Translations under genes and position numbers: made by a program
The notes under the pieces: model-generated
Databases searched by the model: none
Seen by the model: the letters and a program-made list of their open reading frames with translations, nothing else
Told to the model about the DNA's origin: nothing
Shown: one piece after another, positions 1 to 6,257 of the stretch
How positions within the stretch are numbered: the first letter of the stretch is position 1
Layout of the letters: every line of letters starts with the position of its first letter
Source: a virus
Virus record (IMG/VR): IMGVR_UViG_3300024231_001227
Location: 1-24,484 of that record
Strand: one strand, 5' to 3'
DNA: 24,484 nt

Positions 1-212
1 GAATCAAGATCTGCAACAGTGTGTGTATGAGAAATCGGCGCATAAGTTGCGGCGATGTCCGTGATCTCTGAAACCGTATGGGTATGAGATGGAGGCGAAG
101 ACTCAAGTCCACTAAGCCTATTCTCTGCGTCAGTAACATTTGCATTGATTACATTTACGCAGTCTTCATGCGTAGATACTCCAGGGGTTGGGTTAAAGGG
201 TGTTTGTGCCAT
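1..212 (-). CDS. Tail-fibre-like protein, N-terminal part (runs off window)
   Basis: The coding sequence starts at the ATG at 212-210 and stays open to the window edge, giving about 70 residues beginning MAQTPFNPTPGVSTHEDC. After a roughly 40-residue N-terminal module it shows two SHTHTV blocks separated by SEITDIAATYAPI. Repeated HTH motifs of this kind are common in phage fibre shafts, where HxH sites can bind metal. The N-terminal module matches that of the fibre-like protein at 1056-1481 (shared MAQ, F.P, TH.D, N, TDAE.R.SGLE), so both probably attach to the same partner. It follows the 110-residue gene by 3 bases. The fibre role is inferred from motifs, and the C-terminal domain that would show specificity is not visible. 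Confidence 0.75.
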   Translation of the reverse strand, partial: MAQTPFNPTPGVSTHEDCVNVINANVTDAENRLSGLESSPPSHTHTVSEITDIAATYAPISHTHTVADLD

Positions 213-215
213 GGC

Positions 216-548
216 TTAAATTATTTTTACGTTTCCGTTTTCGTCTGTTGATGTTTGTGGTCTTGTCGATATTTTCGCAATCATTGAATCTAAATCTGAT
301 TGACGGCGACCTCCTAGAATATTTGAAAGCAGATTTAATATTTCGTTGTCTATTTCTAAAATTTCTTCAGCGTTCTCTCCTAATGCATCTAGAATTGCTT
401 GCGGGTTTGAGTCCATCCATATAGAGTCGTTGCTTTCATTCCAAAATCTTATTAGCTCTTTTATCATTGCACAATTTACATACTTAACTCTAAGAGCTTT
501 CTTTTCTATCTCATTATTTGGATTTTGGATTTCGTTTAAGAGACTCAT
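216..548 (-). CDS. Hypothetical 110-residue protein of the fibre operon
   Basis: I do not recognise a family. The protein is 110 residues, begins MSLLNEIQNPNNEIEKKALR and is predicted helical in its first two thirds, with an acidic stretch (ENAEEILEIDNEILN) and a polar, probably disordered C-terminus. There is no signal peptide or membrane segment. It starts 2 bases after the stop of the 163-residue gene and ends 3 bases before the partial fibre gene, so it is translated within the leftward fibre operon. Position suggests a structural or assembly-accessory role, but nothing in the sequence shows a function. Confidence 0.7.
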   Translation of the reverse strand: MSLLNEIQNPNNEIEKKALRVKYVNCAMIKELIRFWNESNDSIWMDSNPQAILDALGENAEEILEIDNEILNLLSNILGGRRQSDLDSMIAKISTRPQTSTDENGNVKII

Positions 549-550
549 TG

Positions 551-1042
551 TTAATCTACTAGTGATGCCGATAGGAATAAAGCGTCGACTTCTTCATCTG
601 TTAATCCTAGTGCCGCTTGCATTGTTGCAATGCGAATATTATCACGCCTGAAATTAGGAGCGTGATTCCACCAATCATTCATTTTCTTTTTATCTATAAT
701 TTCTTGATCTGTCGTCTCTGGCATACCTTGTATAATAGATTCTACAGAATCAAACAAACCTTCTTCAATAAGAGTGTCTCTCATTTGAATCCTAGTTACA
801 GCCTCAATAGATTCCTCTGGAATATCTTCGAGCTTCCAACCATAAGATTCTGTAGTTAGGTCTCTAACATAATATTGGCCTTCTGGAGCTTCTTCCTCAG
901 GAACAGGTAGGTTTTCTACATAGCTGTAACCTTCTGGGGTTTGAGGAGCCGCAGACTCCCGAGTTAGAGAAGGAGGCAGTCCATTCAAGCTTTTATATAC
1001 AAGCTGAAGTGGGCTTAATGAAATTAGTTGATAAGTCGTCAT
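551..1042 (-). CDS. Hypothetical 163-residue tail-module protein
   Basis: The N-terminus (MTTYQLISLSPLQLVYKSLN) is followed by a proline- and glutamate-rich region containing two related phrases, PEGYSYVENLPVPEEEAPEG and QYYVRDLTTESYGWKLEDIP. The C-terminus is helical and ends WWNHAPNFRRDNIRIATMQA then ALGLTDEEVDALF. A C-terminal LGLTDEEVDALF-type segment is common in small phage tail-fibre-region proteins, some of which are assembly factors; that resemblance is by eye only. It lies 13 bases downstream of the fibre-like gene at 1056-1481 in the same operon. A fibre-assembly helper is a reasonable guess, and a minor structural protein is the alternative. Confidence 0.7.
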   Translation of the reverse strand: MTTYQLISLSPLQLVYKSLNGLPPSLTRESAAPQTPEGYSYVENLPVPEEEAPEGQYYVRDLTTESYGWKLEDIPEESIEAVTRIQMRDTLIEEGLFDSVESIIQGMPETTDQEIIDKKKMNDWWNHAPNFRRDNIRIATMQAALGLTDEEVDALFLSASLVD

Positions 1043-1055
1043 TGTTTTATTGATT

Positions 1056-1481
1056 TTAAGTTACGTCACTGACAAAAAGATATTGATCTGTCCCGTCTGA
1101 ATACCAGCCGATAGCTCCAACTCCGAGACCAGAAGGTGTGATTGAAGTTATGTCGGCAAGATCGCCACCTAAAACTGTATCAAGAGAGGAGAACACCCAA
1201 CCACCTACATCATTTTGTTCGATTAAGATTAATCCTGAATCGCCTGTCTCTGAATTTATAATGTTAAAACCAGTAACGTCTTCAGTTAATGTAGTAACTG
1301 CATTGCAACCATCATTACAATCCAAGGTTAAGTCTGACGAAGAAGACGATATAACATTTTGCATTGATTTGTACTCAAGACCAGAAATCCTGAACTCTGC
1401 ATCAGTTGCATTGCCGTTCCATATGTTTCTTGCATCTAAGTGGGTTTGTGACCCGTCGGGTATAAAGGTGTTTTGTGCCAT
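1056..1481 (-). CDS. Short tail-fibre-like protein
   Basis: The protein is 141 residues. Residues 1-40 form an attachment-like module (MAQNTFIPDGSQTHLDARNI then TDAEFRISGLE) shared with the partial fibre protein at the window edge. A serine-rich and acidic linker follows, then a beta-rich C-terminus with GGWVFSSLDTVLGGDLADIT and a closing IGWYSDGTDQYLFVSDV. Such GWYYDGTDYYLYVSD-type endings are seen in small phage fibre or spike proteins. No enzymatic motif is visible. The leader is A-rich with no Shine-Dalgarno sequence. It is probably an accessory or decoy fibre built on the same base as its neighbour; the structural role is inferred. Confidence 0.7.
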   Translation of the reverse strand: MAQNTFIPDGSQTHLDARNIWNGNATDAEFRISGLEYKSMQNVISSSSSDLTLDCNDGCNAVTTLTEDVTGFNIINSETGDSGLILIEQNDVGGWVFSSLDTVLGGDLADITSITPSGLGVGAIGWYSDGTDQYLFVSDVT

Positions 1482-1509
1482 TTTTTATATATTTTCTTTA
1501 AATTTTTAG

Positions 1510-1707
1510 TCAATCACAGGTAGGCCAAATTTCATTGTTATCCCAGATTTCGTTGTTGTACCATGTTTCATCGCAGCCCTCCCGCCAAACGCAATCGTCA
1601 GCCCATGCTTCATTATCTTTCCAGAACTCACGACAGCAACCAGTGGCCAAGACGACAGCAACAAACCGTCTTCTTATAGTGTTGCCTAGTAATCTTAGAG
1701 TTCTCAT
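1510..1707 (-). CDS. 65-residue protein with tryptophan hexad repeats
   Basis: After a basic, hydrophobic N-terminus (MRTLRLLGNTIRRRFVAVVL), the rest is built of short units that each begin with tryptophan: WKDNEA, WADDCV, WREGCDET, WYNNEI, WDNNEI and WPTCD. The tryptophans are spaced 6, 6, 8, 6 and 6 residues apart. Five cysteines are also present. The start abuts the stop of the preceding gene (TAA followed directly by ATG). The N-terminal segment could be a short membrane or signal-like helix, but its arginines make this uncertain. No family is recognised. The reading frame is credible because it fits exactly between co-directional neighbours and carries an ordered repeat. Confidence 0.6.
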   Translation of the reverse strand: MRTLRLLGNTIRRRFVAVVLATGCCREFWKDNEAWADDCVWREGCDETWYNNEIWDNNEIWPTCD

Positions 1708-1959
1708 TTAGTCTGCGTAATATACTATAGCGTCTCCTGAAAGGTGAAGTGTTGTCCATTGGCCCACAATAACGTCACCAAGAACGATTGTAGCTCCAAC
1801 GAAATTACCTATACTTCCTTCAGTCCCTGCCATTACTATTGTGTCAGCAAGAGCATGTATAGCCATGAATTTGCCAGACACTGTTTGATCACCTACGAGA
1901 CGCTCTCCGCCGTAGTGACCTACTTGCTTTAAAAGGGTAGATTGTGTTGATGTTGACAT
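1708..1959 (-). CDS. Small beta-rich, probably structural phage protein
   Basis: The protein is 83 residues, begins MSTSTQSTLLKQVGHYGGER and has alternating small and hydrophobic residues rich in glycine, valine and isoleucine (NFVGATIVLGDVIVGQWTTL, then HLSGDAIVYYAD). The pattern, including a short phrase of the type GDVI-G-WT--HL-G-AI-Y near the end, is familiar from small uncharacterised proteins in tail or head regions of marine phages, though I cannot assign a named family. It reads directly into the tryptophan-repeat gene. It is probably a compact beta-structured virion component; the function is unknown. Confidence 0.65.
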   Translation of the reverse strand: MSTSTQSTLLKQVGHYGGERLVGDQTVSGKFMAIHALADTIVMAGTEGSIGNFVGATIVLGDVIVGQWTTLHLSGDAIVYYAD

Positions 1960-1964
1960 AACAA

Positions 1965-1993
1965 TACATACACAAAAAACAAGATCATGACAA
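1965..1993 (-). promoter_or_regulatory. Weak promoter-like sequence
   Basis: On the minus strand TTGTCA (1993-1988) is followed after 17 bases by TATGTA (1970-1965), just upstream of the ATG at 1959. The -35 matches consensus at 5 of 6 positions, but the -10 matches at only 3. It may be an internal promoter of the leftward operon or chance AT-rich sequence. Confidence 0.2.
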
Positions 1994-2236
1994 ATATTTA
2001 AAAGATATTCTGCCTACGTTTTTGTCTTCGTCAGATATAAAACCTTCAACTATTACATTATTATTAACAAATCTAACTAGCTTTAAATCAAAGCTAAAAG
2101 TTTTATTGTCTTTTGTTAACTCTATGACGCATCTTTTTTGAGACGAATAAATAAAATCAGAGGACTCGAAAACCTCGCCTTCTAAGTGCTTTGTGGTAGA
2201 GTTAGTTCCTATCACTTTTAGATTTAACCTTTTCAT
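1985..2236 (-). CDS. Hypothetical 83-residue protein
   Basis: The protein begins MKRLNLKVIGTNSTTKHLEG and continues as alternating charged and hydrophobic segments, probably beta-strands (KRCVIELTKDNKTFSFDLKL, then NNVIVEGFISDEDKNVGRIS). The start overlaps the end of the 179-residue gene by 35 bases in another frame, longer than the 4-base overlaps seen elsewhere here. A later start is possible, but there is no other methionine near the N-terminus. No family is recognised. A small beta-barrel or OB-like fold is possible from the pattern but unsupported. Confidence 0.6.
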   Translation of the reverse strand: MKRLNLKVIGTNSTTKHLEGEVFESSDFIYSSQKRCVIELTKDNKTFSFDLKLVRFVNNNVIVEGFISDEDKNVGRISFKYLS

Positions 2237-2741
2237 AAAAACTAATTACATTATTTTTATCAACTTCTACCGAATGAATTTGTCCTTTTTCGTTTTCAAT
2301 AAAAGTAAAAGGTGGGCAAAACCTAGTTAGAAATCTAACTAAAGAATTTCTTTTTGATCGTCTTATTAAAGGAGAAGTAACTAAAGTTAGACCTGTATCT
2401 TCGTAGATGCGCAAAAAAGATTCACAGAATGCTTCTTGATATTTAGCAATATCATGAACAAATACCACTTTTGTATTAGGAAAAATAAAGTCCATTATTA
2501 TGGAATCTTTTTCTTTATTTAAAGAAAAAAAAGAATAGAGCACAGCTTGATTGTCGTCATCTAAGCATTCGTATTTGAATTCAGAGTCTCGACAAAGTTC
2601 ATTTCTGTAATTATATATATAAGAGAGCCTCATAGAAAGGCTATTTTCACTCATTCTAGGCAGAGGCTTAGAGTTTATACAATAATCAACAAACTGAGAT
2701 TGAAAAACACTATCGGAGAAATCGAGATCTTTAACTTCCAT
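2202..2741 (-). CDS. Hypothetical 179-residue protein
   Basis: The protein is of mixed alpha/beta character, beginning MEVKDLDFSDSVFQSQFVDY. A central part resembles strand-helix alternation (DSIIMDFIFPNTKVVFVHDI, then KYQEAFCESFLRIYEDTG), followed by a basic segment SPLIRRSKRNSLVRFLTRF. The layout faintly recalls GNAT-type acyltransferases, but I see no acetyl-CoA loop, so I leave it unnamed. The start overlaps the previous gene by 11 bases, consistent with translational coupling. It is second in the leftward operon driven from 2951-2978. Confidence 0.65.
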   Translation of the reverse strand: MEVKDLDFSDSVFQSQFVDYCINSKPLPRMSENSLSMRLSYIYNYRNELCRDSEFKYECLDDDNQAVLYSFFSLNKEKDSIIMDFIFPNTKVVFVHDIAKYQEAFCESFLRIYEDTGLTLVTSPLIRRSKRNSLVRFLTRFCPPFTFIENEKGQIHSVEVDKNNVISFYEKVKSKSDRN

Positions 2742-2931
2742 TTACCTTCGCTGTATAAACAACTTTAGACGACTCGGTTAGTCCTGCTTTTCCTAATACG
2801 TCTTCACGAACAATCCCTTTAGCTGAATCAGCGCAACTCACAGCCCAAGAGTAGGCGTCTTTAAGTTTCGGAGAATAGCTTTGCTGATATTTGTTTTTTT
2901 TATCAAAAACTCTATAAATTGTATCACTCAT
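2731..2931 (-). CDS. Hypothetical 66-residue protein, first gene of leftward operon
   Basis: This short protein begins MSDTIYRVFDKKNKYQQSYS and contains LKDAYSWAVSCADSAKGIVR in the middle, which looks like one amphipathic helix between beta-strands. No family is recognised. It is the first gene after the promoter at 2951-2978, with a leader of only about 13 bases to the ATG and no Shine-Dalgarno sequence. The small acidic and basic balance and position would suit an early regulator or a minor tail protein; neither can be shown. Confidence 0.65.
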   Translation of the reverse strand: MSDTIYRVFDKKNKYQQSYSPKLKDAYSWAVSCADSAKGIVREDVLGKAGLTESSKVVYTAKVNGS

Positions 2932-2935
2932 TTGT

Positions 2936-2958
2936 TTTATTCTTTACATGATTATACT
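2936..2958 (+). promoter_or_regulatory. Possible rightward -10/-35 for the tail operon
   Basis: On the plus strand TATACT (2953-2958) matches the -10 consensus at 5 of 6 positions but has only a poor -35 (TTTGTT) about 16 bases upstream. It overlaps the -10 of the leftward promoter, so the two would compete. The tail operon needs a promoter near here, but this element is weak evidence for it. Confidence 0.3.
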
Positions 2959-2978
2959 TTAAAAATCATAGAAGTCAA
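2951..2978 (-). promoter_or_regulatory. Near-consensus sigma-70 promoter, leftward
   Basis: On the minus strand TTGACT (2978-2973) is followed by a 16-base spacer and then a perfect TATAAT (2956-2951). Transcription would start near 2944, about 13 bases before the ATG of the first leftward gene at 2931. It lies in the only divergent gap of the window, so it can supply the whole leftward fibre operon. This is the strongest promoter match I found. Confidence 0.75.
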
Positions 2979-3058
2979 GTTTTTTACTTTAAAAAAATGA
3001 GTTGTTTAAAAAAACATTAAATATGTTATTATATGTAACAAATGGTGTATATAAATTT

Positions 3059-5221
3059 ATGGGTTTAGGGCAAGATAAAATAGCTGCGGAGGTCTTTAAT
3101 ATAGAACCTACAGCAGTCGTGGATCTATTTAGAGTGTATCCTGACATAGTTAATTTTCCAGATACATATTTCAATATGCATAACGGTTCTGTTTTTGGTA
3201 TTGGTATAACTTGGCAGGGTGAAGATTACATGCCTGTATCCATGGAGTATGAAGGCTTTGAAGTTACCTCTGACGGAAGACCTAATAGACCATTAATGAG
3301 GTTTTCTAATTCCCAATACTTTGCCAGCTCATTATTAGACAAATATGATGATTTTTCTAACGGAAGAATACAAAGGAAAAGAACCTTTGTAAAGTTTTTG
3401 GATGATAGCAATTTTGAAGGTGGAAACCCTTGGGGCGAATCGGATGCTGCAGCAGAAATATCGGATGATATATATATTGTTTCTCAGAAAAAAAGAGAAA
3501 ATAAGGATTTTGTAGAAGTAGAATTAACAACACCATTAGATTTAGAAAGTTTTGAGGTCAATCATAGAAGAATTTTGGGTAAATACTGCTATTGGAAATA
3601 TAGGGGTCCAGGGTGCCAATACCAGGGCAAGCCTAGAGAAAGGTTAGATAGGCAGCCTTTTCTAGATCAAAACAATATAAAAATTGAAGAATCAAATGTG
3701 AGCTCCAAAGCAAAGTTTAATAACACATCTTACATTGGCGGCGACTTTAGTTATGGAAAAGCTGGAGATCTTTACAGGCCCACAAAAAAATACTATAAAG
3801 GTAATATTATATACAAAATAAACGATAGGGTGAGAATTCAAGATGAAGAAGACCCTAACTCATTTTACCCGCTTTTAGTATATTACGTATGTAAGGCTGA
3901 TAAAATATCTGGGGAGGAGTGTATAGGGAAAGATCCCAATATACATCCAGAATACTGGGATAAAGATGGATGCTCTAAAACTTTAAGTGCCTGTAAAAGT
4001 CATTTCAACGATATAAGACAGGTTCAAGTAGGGGTAAATACAAAAAAATATAGTCAAGAGGTGTTAAATATACAAGAAGCATCTAAAACCCATATGACTA
4101 TCGCTGCTCCTGACGCTGGATTAGAAGGTCTTTTTAACTGGTCTTTCGGGCTTAATTTCACTGGCGGCAGAAACAAACAGTTTACAATGGCTATCCACCT
4201 CCCCACGACAGATGCTTATGAGGGCTTAGGTAATTATAACGAAATACCTAAATATGCGAATATATTCGCTACAGACACCAGAAAATCTAGCCAAGGATTT
4301 AGATTGAGTTTTGATCAAGAAAACGGCTACGGAGATCTTGTAATTAATTGCCTGGAAAGAGTTGACGCCACAACATCAAGGCAAGTTGAGTTTTGGCCAC
4401 TTAGAGCTGGTGGCGTAAAAGAAGGAACATCTTTTGTTCAAGCTCAGGATATCAATTTGCAATCATGTAAGGATCTTATGATAGTTTTAAAGATGCGAAA
4501 AACAAATACTGGTTATGTAAAGAGTTTTGATATAGAGGTTTCTGGAATAAATAACGGCGTTTTGTATGAGGAAACAGAACCAGTACAAGTAATTGGGACT
4601 AGGGGTGAAGAAAAATTCTTTAATATTAAAAACAGCTTTAACACAAGCGCTGTATTAATGTCTAAACCTAGGAGGTTGGTGTTTTTTGGGGGAACCACAA
4701 GAAGAAATAACATAACATCGACAAACGAGTCAAAACTTTTAAATTGGTCGCATAATAATTGTACTATAGGGTCAATCGTTCTTTGGAACAATGATATACC
4801 TAATACGATAATTAATAAAATTTTAGCTAGAAGAGTATACAACGATCAATTGAGCTCTGTTATAATAAGAAGATTCAAAGATATAACAAAAATAACCGAA
4901 GAAAGAGAATCTATATTAAACAACTGCGTTGCTTACTGGCAAGGAATAGACAATAATATTTTAGTGGACAACATAAAAGGAAATGGAATTAAATTGATGT
5001 ATAGTGAAGCAGACAAAGTGGCCTTTGCTGGTTCAACGTTTTTTAACAGAACAAACTGGACAAGGGCTACTGTTAAAGACCCACAGTACGAAGAGACTAA
5101 GACTATTTCTAGCATATCTGCTAAGTTAGAAGGCTTGACCCAAGTTGAGGAAGACCTGGGTATTCTTCCTTTTGGGGGATTTCCTGGAACAGATGGATAC
5201 TCATTCAGAACAGCACCTTAA
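3059..5221 (+). CDS. L-like: Lambda gpL-like tail-tip protein with LamG-like extension
   Basis: It resembles lambda gpL, a tail-tip protein that binds an iron-sulfur cluster. The N-terminus from MGLGQDKIAAEVFNIEPTAV continues into the usual VDLFRVYPD and beta-rich core. Two cysteine pairs characteristic of the family are visible: CYWKYRGPGC near 3590-3617 and GCSKTLSACKSHF near 3970-4007. Between the pairs is an aromatic segment like a small carbohydrate-binding module (YYKGNIIYKINDRV near 3800-3840). The protein is much longer than gpL (about 230 residues): from about 4130 it continues into a concanavalin/LamG-like beta region. I chose the ATG at 3059 because homology-like sequence begins there; a TTG at 3002 or ATG at 3023 would add 19 or 12 residues without an evident ribosome site. 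Confidence 0.8.
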   Translation: MGLGQDKIAAEVFNIEPTAVVDLFRVYPDIVNFPDTYFNMHNGSVFGIGITWQGEDYMPVSMEYEGFEVTSDGRPNRPLMRFSNSQYFASSLLDKYDDFSNGRIQRKRTFVKFLDDSNFEGGNPWGESDAAAEISDDIYIVSQKKRENKDFVEVELTTPLDLESFEVNHRRILGKYCYWKYRGPGCQYQGKPRERLDRQPFLDQNNIKIEESNVSSKAKFNNTSYIGGDFSYGKAGDLYRPTKKYYKGNIIYKINDRVRIQDEEDPNSFYPLLVYYVCKADKISGEECIGKDPNIHPEYWDKDGCSKTLSACKSHFNDIRQVQVGVNTKKYSQEVLNIQEASKTHMTIAAPDAGLEGLFNWSFGLNFTGGRNKQFTMAIHLPTTDAYEGLGNYNEIPKYANIFATDTRKSSQGFRLSFDQENGYGDLVINCLERVDATTSRQVEFWPLRAGGVKEGTSFVQAQDINLQSCKDLMIVLKMRKTNTGYVKSFDIEVSGINNGVLYEETEPVQVIGTRGEEKFFNIKNSFNTSAVLMSKPRRLVFFGGTTRRNNITSTNESKLLNWSHNNCTIGSIVLWNNDIPNTIINKILARRVYNDQLSSVIIRRFKDITKITEERESILNNCVAYWQGIDNNILVDNIKGNGIKLMYSEADKVAFAGSTFFNRTNWTRATVKDPQYEETKTISSISAKLEGLTQVEEDLGILPFGGFPGTDGYSFRTAP

Positions 5222-5223
5222 AT

Positions 5224-5625
5224 ATGGAAATTTATAAAACAAAACAATTAAAAAGAGCTATATCAAAAATAGCTGAAATATCAGAGAAAAAATTCATTCA
5301 GGAAATTTGCGGGATATTAGGATACGATGGAGAAAACTATGTAATTCAAGAATGTAAAAACATATCCGAAAAACCCGCAGAATGTTTTGTTATGGATCCG
5401 TTACAGTATTTGCTTTTTAAAGAGCAATACTCTACTATTGCTATATTTCATAGTCACATAGTAGGAGATGAAACCCCTTCTGAATTTGACATAATAATGT
5501 CAGAAAATAGTTGTGTGCCATTTTTGATTTACTCATTAAATACTAAAAATGTGTATATACACACACCTAAGCATATAGATGCAGACGAAAAAAGGCTTGA
5601 GAAAGTAAAACAAAAAATAAAATGA
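5224..5625 (+). CDS. K-like: JAMM (JAB/MPN) peptidase, gpK-like tail assembly protein
   Basis: The protein is 133 residues with a complete JAMM zinc-peptidase signature: Glu27 in QEICGIL, His76 and His78 in FHSHIVGDETPSEFD, Ser86 and Asp89. Lambda gpK combines such a JAB domain with a C-terminal NlpC/P60 cell-wall hydrolase. Here only the JAB part exists, because the reading frame stops 44 residues after Asp89. Its place between L-like and I-like genes fixes the K identity. It starts 2 bases after the L-like gene and its TGA stop overlaps the ATG of the I-like gene (ATGA). It probably processes or caps a tail component during tip assembly. Confidence 0.88.
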   Translation: MEIYKTKQLKRAISKIAEISEKKFIQEICGILGYDGENYVIQECKNISEKPAECFVMDPLQYLLFKEQYSTIAIFHSHIVGDETPSEFDIIMSENSCVPFLIYSLNTKNVYIHTPKHIDADEKRLEKVKQKIK

Positions 5626-6254
5626 CTAGAGTAAAGGTACACGGCATACTAGGTAAGGATATTGGAGGAGAAATTTTAATGGAGGTCGGCAAAACGAGCC
5701 AAGTCATTGAAGCTATCGATGCAAACAGACCTGGATTCATTAAAAAAATAAATAAATTATCAAAAAAAGGGTTTTACTATTCTATAGTAGTTGATGGCAA
5801 AAGGATAAAAAACTCACACTCTTTTTTAAAATCCAAAAAACCCCAAAAAATAGACATTGTACCTGTTATATCTGGTAAAGGTGTTGTGGCCTTTTTTACT
5901 TTTGTAGCAGAATGGGCGGCGACAAATCAACTGTTGGCGTCTGCAGCACTTTTTATTATAGGTACAGCAGCCAATCTTCTTTTAGCTCCAAATGCTCCAT
6001 CTGGTCCAGATACTAAAGCTACTGAAGCTAGTACTAGAGGACTAGAAAGATCTTTTGAATTTTCAAATAAACAAAACCTAGCATCTCAAGGTGTTCCAGT
6101 TCCTGTGGGATATGGAAGACTAAAAGTTGGATCTCAGATTGTTCAAGCTTGCATAAAAACCTTCCCTCAAAATGTTCAAGCTGCGAATGCTATGATATCA
6201 AATCCATTCTACACTCAAAAAGGGGTGGCTCAATCTGACAACAACTCAGCATAA
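5622..6254 (+). CDS. I-like: Lambda gpI-like tail assembly protein
   Basis: The domain order matches lambda gpI. An N-terminal beta-grasp (ubiquitin-like) part runs through RVKVHGILGKDIGGEILMEV to KIDIVPVISG at about residue 85. A hydrophobic, alanine-rich helical segment follows (AEWAATNQLLASAALFIIGT, about residues 97-116), then a C-terminal part with SNKQNLASQGVPVPVGYGRL and VGSQIV. The length of 210 residues is close to gpI. The start codon shares ATGA with the stop of the JAMM gene, and J follows 3 bases after its stop. Such proteins are needed for tail-tip assembly before J is built in; the hydrophobic segment may interact with other tip subunits or membrane. Confidence 0.85.
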   Translation: MTRVKVHGILGKDIGGEILMEVGKTSQVIEAIDANRPGFIKKINKLSKKGFYYSIVVDGKRIKNSHSFLKSKKPQKIDIVPVISGKGVVAFFTFVAEWAATNQLLASAALFIIGTAANLLLAPNAPSGPDTKATEASTRGLERSFEFSNKQNLASQGVPVPVGYGRLKVGSQIVQACIKTFPQNVQAANAMISNPFYTQKGVAQSDNNSA

Positions 6255-6257
6255 AAA

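Noticed and set aside
1138-1509. 123-residue plus-strand frame opposite the short fibre gene
   Set aside because: It is the complement of a gene whose N-terminus is shared with a second fibre gene; no own features.
3002-3058. TTG or ATG starts upstream of the L-like gene at 3059
   Set aside because: They add 12 to 19 residues that do not look like the family's N-terminus and have no ribosome site, but they cannot be excluded.
4513-4842. 109-residue frame antisense to the L-like gene
   Set aside because: It lies fully within a well-supported gene, is hydrophobic in a way typical of antisense shadows, and has no spacing or coupling with other genes.
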